A DNA stretch of 64,000 nt, taken from assembly GCF_900182565.1 (NCBI RefSeq), contig NZ_FXTI01000004.1, positions 186,001 to 250,000 on the forward strand. The letters run 5' to 3'. This DNA is from Melghirimyces algeriensis (GTDB lineage: Bacteria; Bacillota; Bacilli; Thermoactinomycetales; DSM-45169). Position numbers and translations under genes: made by a program. Shown piece after piece: positions 34,134 to 43,414 of this stretch (within the stretch, counting starts at the first letter, position 1; every line of letters begins with the position of its first letter). The notes under the pieces were generated by a model. It was not told the DNA's origin and did not search any database. It was given only the letters and a program-made list of their open reading frames with translations.

Positions 34134-34802
34134 ATGTCTGTATGGGATTGGGAATTTACATTTGCTGATGTGTTACCACAATTACTTCAGGTGATTCATG
34201 TCACGATTGGCGCCACAATCGGAGCCTTTGCCTTTGCGCTTGTCGGGGGTCTGATCCTCGCTTTAGGCCGTCGGTCACAAAAGAAATGGATTTCTTGGCC
34301 CACATACGGCTTCATTGAATTTGTCCGTACAACGCCACCACTCGTTCAGTTATACTTTATTTTCTTTGTATTTCCGGACTTGTTTGGTGTGGCCCTGCCA
34401 GCGATCGTAGCGGGGATTCTGGGATTGGGTATCCATTACAGTACCTATCTGTCTGAAGTATACCGGGCCGGCATTGAATCGGTACCCCAGGGGCAGTGGG
34501 AAGCTGCTACCGCACTCAATTTTTCACCGGTTCAAAAGTGGAAATCCATCATTCTACCCCAAGCGATCCGTCCCGTCGTTCCTGTTATGGGCAATTACCT
34601 GATCGTTCTGTTTAAAGAAACCCCGCTTCTCGCGGCGATCAGTGTGGGTGAACTCTTGGGCACGGCTCAAAGCATCGGTTCTTCCACATTCCGTTATCTG
34701 GAACCGATCACTCTGGTTGGACTTTTCTTCCTCTTGATGAGCTATCCCGCATCGCTGATGATTAAACGTTTGGAGCTTCGACTGGATTTGAACCGCAAAT
34801 AA
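34134..34802 (+). CDS. ehuD: Ectoine ABC transporter permease EhuD
   Basis: 222 aa permease of the same family, with EFVRTTPPLVQLYFIFF and the cytoplasmic loop ALNFSPVQKWKSIILPQAIRP that docks to the ATPase. Five or so membrane segments. ATG at 34134 after GGGGAGGG. Forms a heterodimer with EhuC. Confidence 0.9.
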   Translation: MSVWDWEFTFADVLPQLLQVIHVTIGATIGAFAFALVGGLILALGRRSQKKWISWPTYGFIEFVRTTPPLVQLYFIFFVFPDLFGVALPAIVAGILGLGIHYSTYLSEVYRAGIESVPQGQWEAATALNFSPVQKWKSIILPQAIRPVVPVMGNYLIVLFKETPLLAAISVGELLGTAQSIGSSTFRYLEPITLVGLFFLLMSYPASLMIKRLELRLDLNRK

Positions 34803-34820
34803 GAAAGGAAGTGAATCAGC

Positions 34821-35651
34821 GTGGTAGAAACACAGGATGCAAATGCCTTGACGGCTTATAATATTCAAGATAAGGACCCTATTGTAAAATATAGAGAGAT
34901 CAAAAAAGCCTTTGGGGATACCGAAGTGTTAAAAGGGATTGATTTTGATCTCTATCCAGGTGAACGTGTGGCCATCATTGGACCCAGTGGTTCCGGGAAG
35001 ACGACCATGGCAAGACTTCTGATGACCTTGGAAAAGCCTACATCCGGTACGATTGAGGTGGATGGACGTTATCTGTGGCATAAGGAAGTCAAAGGACAAC
35101 TGGTCCCTGCTGATGAAAAACATCTTCACGAGGTTCGTGGGGATATCGGTATGGTTTTTCAGCATTTTAATCTGTTTCCTCATATGACCATACTCAAAAA
35201 TTGTACCGAAGCTCCTGTAAAGGCTCTGGGTCTTTCAAAAAAGGAGGCCGAAGAACGGGCAAAGGAGATGTTGGATAAAGTGGGGATGTTGGAAAAGGCG
35301 AAGGATTATCCCGCCAGCCTTTCCGGGGGACAACAGCAGCGTGTGGCCATTGCACGGGCCTTGGTGATGCGACCCAAAGTGATGTTGTTCGATGAGCCCA
35401 CTTCAGCTTTAGACCCGGAGACAGTGGGTGAGGTGCTTCAAGTCATCAAGGATATTGCCAAGCAAGGAGATATGGCCATGATGCTGATTACCCACGAGAT
35501 GAGTTTTGCTCATGAGGTGGCAGATCGGATCTGCTTTTTCGATGAAGGAATCATTCAGGAACAAGGACCCCCTTCTCAGGTTTTTACTCAACCCAAAACG
35601 GAACGGTTGCAGGAGTTTTTAAAACGATTTCACATGAATGGGAGCTCTTAA
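34821..35651 (+). CDS. ehuA: Ectoine ABC transporter ATPase EhuA
   Basis: 276 aa ABC ATPase: Walker A GPSGSGKTTMARLL, Q-loop VFQHFNLFPHMT, signature LSGGQQQRVAIARAL, Walker B VMLFDEPTSALDPE, switch His in LITHEMSFA. Closest family is the polar amino acid importers (GlnQ/HisP). Last gene of the operon and energises EhuBCD. Confidence 0.92.
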   Translation: MVETQDANALTAYNIQDKDPIVKYREIKKAFGDTEVLKGIDFDLYPGERVAIIGPSGSGKTTMARLLMTLEKPTSGTIEVDGRYLWHKEVKGQLVPADEKHLHEVRGDIGMVFQHFNLFPHMTILKNCTEAPVKALGLSKKEAEERAKEMLDKVGMLEKAKDYPASLSGGQQQRVAIARALVMRPKVMLFDEPTSALDPETVGEVLQVIKDIAKQGDMAMMLITHEMSFAHEVADRICFFDEGIIQEQGPPSQVFTQPKTERLQEFLKRFHMNGSS

Positions 35652-35739
35652 TAAAAATCAAAACAAAAAGGTTTCAAAATCTCCTTCCCTTTCGAATAAA
35701 TGCATAGGAGCTTTGTTCAAAAGGGGAGGTATTTCCATC

Positions 35740-35910
35740 TTGCGTAAAACATCGTTGAAACTAATATCTGTTCTGATGGCATTGGCACTGTTTTTTATCC
35801 ATCATCCTGAAACGGAAGCGATTGATGCCAGTCCTGCGACAGGGGAGAAAAAGGTGGAAACGGTGAAAGAGACTGCGGAAAAAGTAGCTCGTTCACTTGT
35901 GAACCCATAG
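35740..35910 (+). CDS. Small secreted protein, unknown
   Basis: 56 aa from TTG at 35740, which sits 10 bases behind GGGGAGG. N-terminal signal-like stretch (RKTSLKLISVLMALALFFIH) followed by a short charged helix (EKKVETVKETAEKVARSLV). The frame is open further upstream to 35638, overlapping ehuA, but that part is lysine-rich with no ribosome binding site. Not recognised. Lies after the ehu operon and before its terminator. Confidence 0.5.
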   Translation: MRKTSLKLISVLMALALFFIHHPETEAIDASPATGEKKVETVKETAEKVARSLVNP

Positions 35911-36000
35911 AATAAACGAATGGAACAAAACAGTGTTCTTACTGATGCGAGACTGTTTTCAGGCAGCGACGTAAGGGGAAGAATCTAAGGAAGGATGACA

Positions 36001-36030
36001 AGAAAAGGGGAGCGCAGGCTCCTCTTTTCT
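36001..36030. terminator. Bidirectional terminator
   Basis: AGAAAAGGGGAGC at 36001-36013 and GCTCCTCTTTTCT at 36018-36030; one mismatch-free stem with A- and T-rich ends, between convergent units. Confidence 0.85.
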
Positions 36031-36043
36031 TTTGCCTAATCCT

Positions 36044-36829
36044 CTATTCCGTTGGAAGGATAAAAGCATCTGTGATTCCGATGGCTTTAAGCTCCTTTAA
36101 TCGCTCCTCCGCATTATCCTGATGATGAAAGGCCCCAGCTTGAACACGGTAGTAAACCTCTCCGTCTATTGTCACTTTCCAAATAAATGCTTCAATCCCA
36201 TGAGATGATAGGTGATTCACGCGATCAACCGCATTGAATTGGTTTTTGAATGAACCGGCAATCACTTTATAGATAAACTTTTTTGGAATATGAAGGGCGC
36301 TAGCGATTCCATCACCAATAGCAATGGAAAGATCCTGGATAAAGGTTGAATCGGTTAACAGTTTCAGATCAGAAGAATGGTCGATAAATAAGTTTTCCAA
36401 CAGAATGGCGGACATGCTCGTTTCCCGCAGGACGTAAAAGTTGGCTCGTTTTTTCCCTCGATCCCGAATCCCGTATTTGGGTCCAATCTCACCCATGACA
36501 TGCTGGTGAATAACCGTTTGAGCATCAACCGTCTCTGAAGGAACTGTGCCGTTATAGATATAGCTTTCCCAGCCGGTCCCACCTCCCGCGTTTACATGAA
36601 TGGAACAGAAATAGTCCGCATGTTGGGCAGTTGCCATGGAAGTGCGTTGGGACAAGCTGACATAAGTGTCTGTGGTTCTTGTCATGAATATGGTGGCTTG
36701 ATAGTGCTTCTTTAAATATTGCTGAACGCGAAGTCCAATGTTCAGCGTAAAATCCTTTTCTCTATAACTGCCATATACAGCACCTGAATCCTTTCCACCG
36801 TGACCGGGATCAATCATGATCGTTGTCAT
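36044..36829 (-). CDS. N-acetylmuramoyl-L-alanine amidase with SPOR-like tail
   Basis: 261 aa. Residues 1-175 are an Amidase_3 domain: zinc site IDPGHGGKDSGA, Glu at REKDF, SIHVNA and the catalytic Glu in LLENLFID. Residues about 185-260 contain two short SPOR-like repeats (YKVIAGSFKNQFNAVDRVNHL and YRVQAGAFHHQDNAEERLKEL), which bind denuded glycan strands. It has no signal peptide, a feature shared with CwlC-type amidases released by mother-cell lysis in sporulation; that parallel is inference. Confidence 0.9.
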   Translation of the reverse strand: MTTIMIDPGHGGKDSGAVYGSYREKDFTLNIGLRVQQYLKKHYQATIFMTRTTDTYVSLSQRTSMATAQHADYFCSIHVNAGGGTGWESYIYNGTVPSETVDAQTVIHQHVMGEIGPKYGIRDRGKKRANFYVLRETSMSAILLENLFIDHSSDLKLLTDSTFIQDLSIAIGDGIASALHIPKKFIYKVIAGSFKNQFNAVDRVNHLSSHGIEAFIWKVTIDGEVYYRVQAGAFHHQDNAEERLKELKAIGITDAFILPTE

Positions 36830-36966
36830 TCTATCAACTACCTTTTCTACTTTTTTATAATAGAGTATGAGTTTAAAGAATCATTCGTCACGGAAAAAGA
36901 CCCAAAATAAAAAAATCCACAAAATACATTCAAAAAAATAAATTTAAGAAGGGTTAGAAAAAATGA

Positions 36967-36994
36967 TTGACGAATTTATTAACATAGGTTATTT
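36967..36994 (+). promoter_or_regulatory. Putative promoter of the M6 protease gene
   Basis: TTGACG at 36967-36972, 16-base spacer, TTATTT at 36989-36994, in the AT-rich region between the divergent amidase and protease genes, leaving a leader of about 90 bases. Confidence 0.4.
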
Positions 36995-37084
36995 TTCAGT
37001 ATTATAACTTGGGGGGTGATTCTGTAAAAAATTAGATATGGATTTGATATCTTATCTTATTCTGAATTATCTTAATGGGAAAGG

Positions 37085-39343
37085 ATGATGAGATTGAAAT
37101 TGGGCAAAGTAGCGGCCGGAGTTTTGTCTTTGGCCCTTGTCGCGGGAACGGTTGCAGCATCTCCTGGGATGCTTTTCGCTAAAAAGAAAGATACGCGGAA
37201 GATCCAACCGAAACAAGGTCAGGAGACAGTGGATGTAGGTACAGTCAATATTGACCGCTTGGCGGAAGCACTGATCAAAAAGGGGAAAATTAAAAAGAAC
37301 GCTTCTCCGGATGAAGTGGAAAAAGCCGTTCGCAAATATGTGAAAAAACGGCAAATTCCCAATGGAATTGATACTTCTAGCAAATTTGGTAAGAAAGCCA
37401 AAAAAGGAAAAGAAAAAATGCAGGCTCGATCCATTGCGCGGGCAAACAAAGGAAAGAAGAAGAGAGGTCCCAAAATACATAAGGATCAAATTGCTTTGGC
37501 ATTAATCGAGTTTCCAGATTACAAGCATAACCAAATCAAAGAGGAAAAGGGTTCTTTGTATACAAAGGACTTTAGTCCAAAACATTATGAGGGGATGCTG
37601 TTTAATCGTCGTTCCTATAAGACCCCAGAGGGATTGAAGATGATCACAATGGCCAAGTATTATCGTGATCAGTCGAGTGGAAGCTGGACGGTGGACGGTT
37701 CGGTTACCCCTTGGACCGAGGCGAAGAATAAAGCAGCCCATTACGGAGGAAATGATCCGTTAACAGAAAACGACCAAGCTCCTCGTGAGTTAGTGAAAGA
37801 GACTCTGGAATCCGTCGGGAAATCGATCAAGGGGAAAGAAGATCAGTATGATCAGCGGGACCCTTATGATATTGACGGAGATGGCAATGTCATGGAACCC
37901 GATGGGATGTTGGACAACCTGATGGTTGTTCATTCAGGCATTGGAGAAGAAGCTGGCGGTGGAGATCTGGGAGATGATGCGATTTGGTCTCATCGTTGGA
38001 CATTGAAAAAACCGGTAACGATTCCGGGAACATCTCTGAAGGCCTATGATTACATGATTCAGCCGGAAGATGGAGCGGTGGGGGTATTTAGCCATGAGTA
38101 TGGTCATAACCTTGGCTTGCCTGATTTATATGACACCACGTATGGCAGTCTCGGTTCGCCAGTTGGCTCCTGGTCGCTGATGTCAGGTGGAAGCTGGAAC
38201 GGTAAGATTCTTGGGACGGAACCGACCGGTCTGGATCCTTGGTCCAAACAGTTTCTGCAGGCAACGTTTGGCGGAAATTGGTCCCATCCGATGGAAATTG
38301 ACCTAAAGGATATTCGCGGTAAGAAAAAAGTGAAATTGAAAGAGGCTAACAGTAAGAATCTTTTTGGAAAAGTACTGAAGATCAACCTGCCAGATGTGGA
38401 AAAAGAGCCTCCTACAAAGCCGAAAGATGGGGAATATGCTTATTTTTCCAAAATGGGTGACAACTTGAACACCAAGATGACCTCGGAGGTTGTGGACCTT
38501 TCCGACGTATCCAATGCTACCCTTTTCTTTGATTCGTGGCGTCAAATTGAAGCAGGATATGATTACCTGTATATCAATGTGATTGATGAGGCCACCGGTG
38601 AAAAGCAAGAATTGCAAGCCTATGACGACGATACAAACGGCAAGTGGGTAAGAGAAGAACTGGACCTTTCCCGCTTTTCCGGAAAGAAAGTGAAATTGGA
38701 ATTTAACTACGTTACAGATGGTGGGTTGGCAAAAGAAGGATTCTATGTAGATAACATTCAAGTGACAGGGGATGATAAAACCCTATTCGAAGATGGAGCC
38801 GAAGACCCCAAGTTTGACTTGGACGGGTTTATCCGCTTTGATGGGACTGGAACCAAGCATCCAAGCTACTATCTGGTGGAGTGGCGGACCCATCATGGCG
38901 TAGATAAAGGGTTGGCCAATCTGCGTCGAGGAGACAGCTTCCTCACCTATGATCCTGGAATGGTCGTCTGGCATTATGATGGTCGCTACATGGACAACAA
39001 TACCAGCCAACATCCAGGCTATGGTCTGGTTGGTGTGGTCGATGCCCATCAAAAACTTCTCTATTGGAACAAAGATTGGACCAAGCCTGCCTCGGACCGT
39101 TACTTGCTGAAAGACGCAGCATTCAGTCGCAGCCGAACCTCTCCAGTCGATATTGAAGGCTATCGGGATTACGGAGATTTGAAGTATCCCTCCTTTAGGC
39201 CAACGCGTAAATTTAACGATCATAAGAATTACTCCATGCCTGGGGCTGAATCCGTGGGTAAAATTCTCCCCAAATACGGACTTCGCATCAAAGTGAAAAG
39301 AGAGAAAAAACGTGGGGGCGTCATTCAAATTTGGAGACGCTGA
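37085..39343 (+). CDS. Secreted M6 metalloprotease (immune inhibitor A family)
   Basis: 752 aa. Signal peptide (VAAGVLSLALVAGTVAASPGMLFA), then a very Lys/Arg-rich propeptide to about residue 130, then the M6 catalytic domain with the zinc motif HEYGHNLGLPD (His at residue 337) and the Met-turn region SWSLMSGGSW. Two calcium-type Asp-rich loops (DPYDIDGDGN) and a C-terminal region with an adhesion-like beta domain (FDSWRQIEAGYDYLYINV and LEFNYVTDGG). Relatives degrade host or competitor proteins and act as extracellular virulence or nutrient-scavenging proteases. Start ATG at 37085 or 37088. Confidence 0.9.
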   Translation: MMRLKLGKVAAGVLSLALVAGTVAASPGMLFAKKKDTRKIQPKQGQETVDVGTVNIDRLAEALIKKGKIKKNASPDEVEKAVRKYVKKRQIPNGIDTSSKFGKKAKKGKEKMQARSIARANKGKKKRGPKIHKDQIALALIEFPDYKHNQIKEEKGSLYTKDFSPKHYEGMLFNRRSYKTPEGLKMITMAKYYRDQSSGSWTVDGSVTPWTEAKNKAAHYGGNDPLTENDQAPRELVKETLESVGKSIKGKEDQYDQRDPYDIDGDGNVMEPDGMLDNLMVVHSGIGEEAGGGDLGDDAIWSHRWTLKKPVTIPGTSLKAYDYMIQPEDGAVGVFSHEYGHNLGLPDLYDTTYGSLGSPVGSWSLMSGGSWNGKILGTEPTGLDPWSKQFLQATFGGNWSHPMEIDLKDIRGKKKVKLKEANSKNLFGKVLKINLPDVEKEPPTKPKDGEYAYFSKMGDNLNTKMTSEVVDLSDVSNATLFFDSWRQIEAGYDYLYINVIDEATGEKQELQAYDDDTNGKWVREELDLSRFSGKKVKLEFNYVTDGGLAKEGFYVDNIQVTGDDKTLFEDGAEDPKFDLDGFIRFDGTGTKHPSYYLVEWRTHHGVDKGLANLRRGDSFLTYDPGMVVWHYDGRYMDNNTSQHPGYGLVGVVDAHQKLLYWNKDWTKPASDRYLLKDAAFSRSRTSPVDIEGYRDYGDLKYPSFRPTRKFNDHKNYSMPGAESVGKILPKYGLRIKVKREKKRGGVIQIWRR

Positions 39344-39811
39344 CTTCGTACCACAAGGACCGATCCTTTGGGATGGGTCCTTATTTGTGGTTAAGAGAAA
39401 GGCAGCAACGATTTGAACAGAATGAAAACAGAAGGGAATGCAGAGCGAGATATTCATAGTAGATATTTTATTTTAAATATAGTATATTAAAAATTGGGAG
39501 TTTGCCATGTTTTTGAGGAAGGGTGTATGGATGATACCAGTTGAAATTTTTTTATTTTTTGTGTCGAATAATGTTCAAAATTAAAAAGGTGGTAATGAAA
39601 GGGATGGGGAAATATCCGTCGCTTTCAATTGCTGTTCCAGACACCTTGGGGAAAATGCGGCTGGAATGACGATACTGGCATCCAATGATTGTTTTTCATT
39701 GTATAATTAAGTGGGAAGAGGAAGGATGTGAAGACGATCCGAGAACCGCCTTTTCAATAACTCCTTCAAAGAGAGAGTCAATGGATGCAGGTATTAAATG
39801 GAGGCACATGA
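39344..39811. other. 468-base gap without a gene
   Basis: It starts with a hairpin (AGGACC/GGTCCT within about 39350-39392) that probably ends the protease transcript though its T-run is poor. An AT-rich block follows (about 39450-39600). A TATAAT at 39702-39707 may be part of the promoter of the following transporter; no -35 box fits well. Small frames here lack ribosome binding sites. Confidence 0.4.
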
Positions 39812-41047
39812 ATGAAAAAAAATCTCTCTTTTCAATTTCTCTGGATCGGGCAGTCCCTCGCGAACCTGGGGGATGCTTTATTTATGTTGTCCATCATATC
39901 ATTTATATATAAAGTGACTCATTCCGTCACATTTACAGCATTATTTACTGTCTTGCAAGTGGGGGGTCAGTCCATTAGTGGAGTATTGGCTCCTCTAGTC
40001 ATGGATCGTTACCGATTATCTTTGATTCTAATGACATCTCAAGTCGGTCAAACGATTCTTCTTATGATTTTGACGATTTTTCTGATTCCTATTTCGTCAG
40101 CTACATTCTTTATGCCCTTGGTGTTGTTGGTTGTTTTTTCTATATCATTTCTGGATGGATGGACCAATCCCTCACGGAATGCTTTGGTACCCAGGCTGGT
40201 TCAGCCAAATCAGCTGATTCAGGCAAACAGTTTATTGGCCACATCTGATCAGGTGGTTCGGTTGCTGGGTTGGTCTCTGGGAGGAGTACTCATTGCCTAT
40301 ATAGGAGAGGAAAAGCTTCTCTGGATCATTATTGGAATGATGACGGTCTCCACAGCTTCACTGTTTTTGTTGAAAGAACCAAAAGGGGCAATGGATTCAA
40401 GGGACAAAAGTAAAAGTAAACTGGATCACATGAAAGAGGGATGGGTTGCGCTTTGGAGAGATCCAATCCTGCGCTCGGTATCCTTAATGGAGATGTTTGA
40501 GATCTGTGGAAGGAGTATTTGGGCGGGAGCCATTGTACTCGTTTTTGTGAAAGATGTTTTACAGAAAGGTGAAGCTTGGTGGGGGTTCATCAATGCAAGC
40601 TACTTTGCTGGTACCATTATTGGTGGGCTTGTCATCTGGTTTGTTGCCAAATGGGTCTATCAGCACATCTATCACAGTATGTTTCTGGGCTCGACAGGGG
40701 TTTGTATCTTTACATTATGGTTTGCTTTCAATACAAATCCCTGGATCGCACTTTTATTGACGGTATTCATGGGTCCTGCCTATCAATTGCGTGGAATTGC
40801 TCAGAAAACATTATTTCAGAATAGAATTAGCAGTCATTTATTGCCAAAAGCGTTTTCCGCTCAAAATACAATCATCAATGTAACGTTTGGTTTATCCATT
40901 CTTATCATGGGCTTCATTTCTGATGTATGGGGAGTAAAGACCGTCTATTTTGTGACAGCCAGCTTGTTTGCCTTATCTGCATTGTTGGCGGTAATTTTAA
41001 AGAAAAAATATGGCGGTCCGTTTGATGTATTCAAGGAATCAACTTAG
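39812..41047 (+). CDS. MFS transporter
   Basis: 411 aa with about 12 hydrophobic segments. The MFS_3/enterobactin-exporter-like pattern: FLWIGQSLANLGDALF at the start, SFLDGWTNPSRNALVPRLV (family loop after the fourth helix), and VSLMEMFEICGRSIWAG opening the second half. Probably an efflux pump; substrate unknown. ATG at 39812, GGAGG 7 bases upstream. Could serve as an exporter for the nearby lipopeptide cluster, but it lies 3.6 kb from it with unrelated genes between. Confidence 0.82.
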   Translation: MKKNLSFQFLWIGQSLANLGDALFMLSIISFIYKVTHSVTFTALFTVLQVGGQSISGVLAPLVMDRYRLSLILMTSQVGQTILLMILTIFLIPISSATFFMPLVLLVVFSISFLDGWTNPSRNALVPRLVQPNQLIQANSLLATSDQVVRLLGWSLGGVLIAYIGEEKLLWIIIGMMTVSTASLFLLKEPKGAMDSRDKSKSKLDHMKEGWVALWRDPILRSVSLMEMFEICGRSIWAGAIVLVFVKDVLQKGEAWWGFINASYFAGTIIGGLVIWFVAKWVYQHIYHSMFLGSTGVCIFTLWFAFNTNPWIALLLTVFMGPAYQLRGIAQKTLFQNRISSHLLPKAFSAQNTIINVTFGLSILIMGFISDVWGVKTVYFVTASLFALSALLAVILKKKYGGPFDVFKEST

Positions 41048-41233
41048 AGATGGTGAGTGGTTTTTGAATTGATTTAATTCGTATGTATCAATGAGTTCGT
41101 GATATGAAAGGTGGTGTTTTATGCCGGGTGGCGTCAAAATGTTTTTTCCTCTTGTGAAGATTTGAAGGGGAAAGTGAACAGATGGGCAGAGCGGAGTTTC
41201 AGAAATACAAAGAACTGCTGGCGAAGAGTATCT

Positions 41234-42253
41234 ATGAAAAAGGGTGGTTTTTCATTGAAACAGGAAATTCGGGATCTGTTCCATAAGGGCATTTTGTCGG
41301 AAGCCGCAAAGAGACACGGAGTTTCTGTGGAGCAGGTTCGCTTTGTGAAAGATGCGGAGAATTACGTTTATGAGTTTGAAAGGAATCAACAACCCTTAAT
41401 TTTACGAATCACTCACACGATTCGTCGCAATCCGAACTATATCATGGGGGAACTGGAATGGTTAAATTATTTGGCGGATCATGGTTTGACCGTCTCACGA
41501 GCCGTTCCTTCTATGGATGGAAATCTCATTGAATGGATTCCGGCAAAAGAAGGCCGTTTTTTGGCCATCGCTTATGAAAAAGCTCCAGGGAAACCGATTG
41601 GGAAAGAAGATTGGAATGAATCGTTTTTTCAGACATGGGGAGCTTATGTCGGACGGATGCACTCCCTAACCAAACAGTATACGTTGAGCAATCCCGCATA
41701 TAAACGTCAAGAATGGTACGAAGAAGAGCAACTAAACTTGCGTAAATACGTTCCAGAACATCAAACACAGGTGATGAAGAAAACAGAAGAGTTGATGGAA
41801 AAACTTCATCAACTGCCTAAAGGCAAGGATTCCTATGGATTGGTACACGCCGATCTCCATCAAGGGAATTTTCATTGGGATAAGGGGAAAATCATCACTT
41901 TTGATTTTGATGATATCGGATATAACTGGTTTATGAATGACATTGCCATTCTCCTTTACAATGTCCAATGGTTTCCAACGGTTCCCTATGAGGATCGGGA
42001 AGCGTTTGTACGCCATTTCTTCACCCATTTTATGACTGGATACAGGAAGGAAAATGATTTGGACCCGTGGTGGTATCAATATATCCCAGACTTCCTTCGT
42101 CTGCGCCATATGCTGTTATATGGGCTGTTTCATCAGTTTTTCGACTTGAACGATCTGAAAGATGAAGAAGCAAACATGTTGAAGCAATATCGTTATGAGA
42201 TTGAAAACGAAACTCCGATTGTAAATTTGGATTTCACAGCGATCAATGTATAA
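41234..42253 (+). CDS. Phosphotransferase of the APH/ChoK fold
   Basis: 339 aa kinase-like protein. Catalytic loop HADLHQGNFHWD (HxDxxxxN) and metal-binding DFDDIGYNW, plus the N-terminal Lys-like LILRITHTIRR segment. The family covers aminoglycoside phosphotransferases, homoserine kinase type II and sugar/antibiotic kinases; residue pattern suits the YtmP/spore-coat-like small-molecule kinases of Bacillus. Substrate not deducible. Start uncertain: ATG at 41234 has a poor site; TTG at 41255 has AAGGGTGG 8 bases upstream; the frame is open from 41111. Confidence 0.75.
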   Translation: MKKGGFSLKQEIRDLFHKGILSEAAKRHGVSVEQVRFVKDAENYVYEFERNQQPLILRITHTIRRNPNYIMGELEWLNYLADHGLTVSRAVPSMDGNLIEWIPAKEGRFLAIAYEKAPGKPIGKEDWNESFFQTWGAYVGRMHSLTKQYTLSNPAYKRQEWYEEEQLNLRKYVPEHQTQVMKKTEELMEKLHQLPKGKDSYGLVHADLHQGNFHWDKGKIITFDFDDIGYNWFMNDIAILLYNVQWFPTVPYEDREAFVRHFFTHFMTGYRKENDLDPWWYQYIPDFLRLRHMLLYGLFHQFFDLNDLKDEEANMLKQYRYEIENETPIVNLDFTAINV

Positions 42254-42264
42254 TCAGGATGGAG

Positions 42265-42297
42265 AGGAGGACCTTCTTCGGGAAGGTTCTCCTTTTT
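42265..42297 (+). terminator. Terminator after the phosphotransferase gene
   Basis: 12-bp stem (AGGAGGACCTTC and GAAGGTTCTCCT, one G-T pair) with a TTCGG-type loop and a T-run. Confidence 0.92.
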
Positions 42298-42439
42298 GTA
42301 TTTTTTGGAGAAATGTTCAAACCGGGTTTTGTAAACCTATTGGAATTACCCATTGTCAGATTGTTTTCTGCTTGCAAGGCTTATATATTTTTCTCGGTGG
42401 ATCATAATAAGGGAGACATTGCGAAAGGAGTTGGATAAA

Positions 42440-42901
42440 ATGGGATCTTTGGAGCGATATAATGGAAATGATGACCATCCATTGACACGGTTGCGTCATG
42501 AATTGGATCGTTCTTTTCAGCGGTTATTTGATGATCCGACGTTTTTTGGGGAAGGGTTGGGGGGACGAACATTCCTGCCTGCTCTGAATGTGGAAGAAAA
42601 AGCCGACCGCTATGTGATTCAGGCGGAAATGCCAGGGATGGAGGAGGATGATATTGATATTGAGGTTCAGGGGAACACCTTGACCATTCGGGGCGAACGC
42701 CGGGAAGAGCGCCGCGAAGAGAGTCGCTACCACCTGATGGAGAGCCGTTACGGTACCTTTCAACGATCCTTTACGTTGCCAGAAAACGCCGATGTAGAAA
42801 GGATTACGGCCGAAAGCAGGAATGGGGTCCTTTATGTGGATGTGCCGAAGGATCAGTCGAGAGGTCCAAGGAAAATCCGAATCAACAAGCCGAATCAATA
42901 A
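42440..42901 (+). CDS. Small heat-shock protein (Hsp20/alpha-crystallin)
   Basis: 153 aa. Alpha-crystallin domain from about residue 45 (PALNVEEKADRYVIQAEMPGM) to 145, with the conserved GVLYVDVPK and the C-terminal I-x-I motif as IRIN. A holdase chaperone that keeps unfolding proteins soluble. ATG at 42440 follows AAAGGAG; the longer frame from 42353 has no ribosome binding site. No CIRCE element is seen upstream. Confidence 0.93.
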   Translation: MGSLERYNGNDDHPLTRLRHELDRSFQRLFDDPTFFGEGLGGRTFLPALNVEEKADRYVIQAEMPGMEEDDIDIEVQGNTLTIRGERREERREESRYHLMESRYGTFQRSFTLPENADVERITAESRNGVLYVDVPKDQSRGPRKIRINKPNQ

Positions 42902-42918
42902 ACGGTTGGGAAGCTTAT

Positions 42919-42950
42919 ACCGCAATCCGTAAGGAATTGCGGTTTTTGTT
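42919..42950 (+). terminator. Terminator after hsp20
   Basis: ACCGCAAT at 42919-42926 pairs with ATTGCGGT at 42936-42943, followed by TTTTGTT. Confidence 0.88.
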
Positions 42951-43414
42951 GTATATTCTGTTTTTACTTATTATAGATTGAAGAATAAATTATATTAAGT
43001 TAGTAGACTTTATACAATCTATTCATATTATCATTATTGTAATCAATAATGTTGTTTGATAAAATATTTACATAAATATAAATACTATTTAAAAATGTTC
43101 GATGCGTGGATTATATCCATGAATTTTTGGTCATTCAAGCTTGATAGGAGTGCTCCTTTGATCCTGATTTTTATTTTTCTTTGGCATGATTTTATATTGC
43201 TATACTTGTTTATGGATTTTTGTCTGTTTTTTTAAGTTGTTAAATAGCAGAGGTAACGATCTGCCAGGGTCTTGCTTTTTAATGGGAATAATACAGGAGT
43301 GGGACTTTAGTAGAATGTTTGTTTATCTTCTCTCGGTTGCGAGAGATTACCCAAGAATCCCCTGTGTTTACGTATGGGGAGTTGGTCAAACGTTTAAAAT
43401 GAGGTGTATTTTGA
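42951..43414. other. AT-rich border and leader of the biosynthetic cluster
   Basis: About 460 bases without a supported gene. The first 150 bases are markedly A+T-rich, unlike the genes on either side, a common mark of an insertion border or a nucleoid-protein binding stretch. The rest (after the promoter at 43056-43084) would be an untranslated leader of about 320 bases. A 94-residue frame at 43186-43470 overlaps the next gene and has no ribosome binding site. Confidence 0.45.
43056..43084 (+). promoter_or_regulatory. Putative promoter of the lipopeptide cluster
   Basis: TTGATA at 43056-43061, 17-base spacer, TAAATA at 43079-43084, in the AT-rich border. All following genes run the same way with short gaps, so it may drive the whole cluster. 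Confidence 0.5.

Noticed and set aside
39685..39912. 75-residue frame before the MFS gene
   Set aside because: Overlaps the transporter start in another frame and lacks a site.
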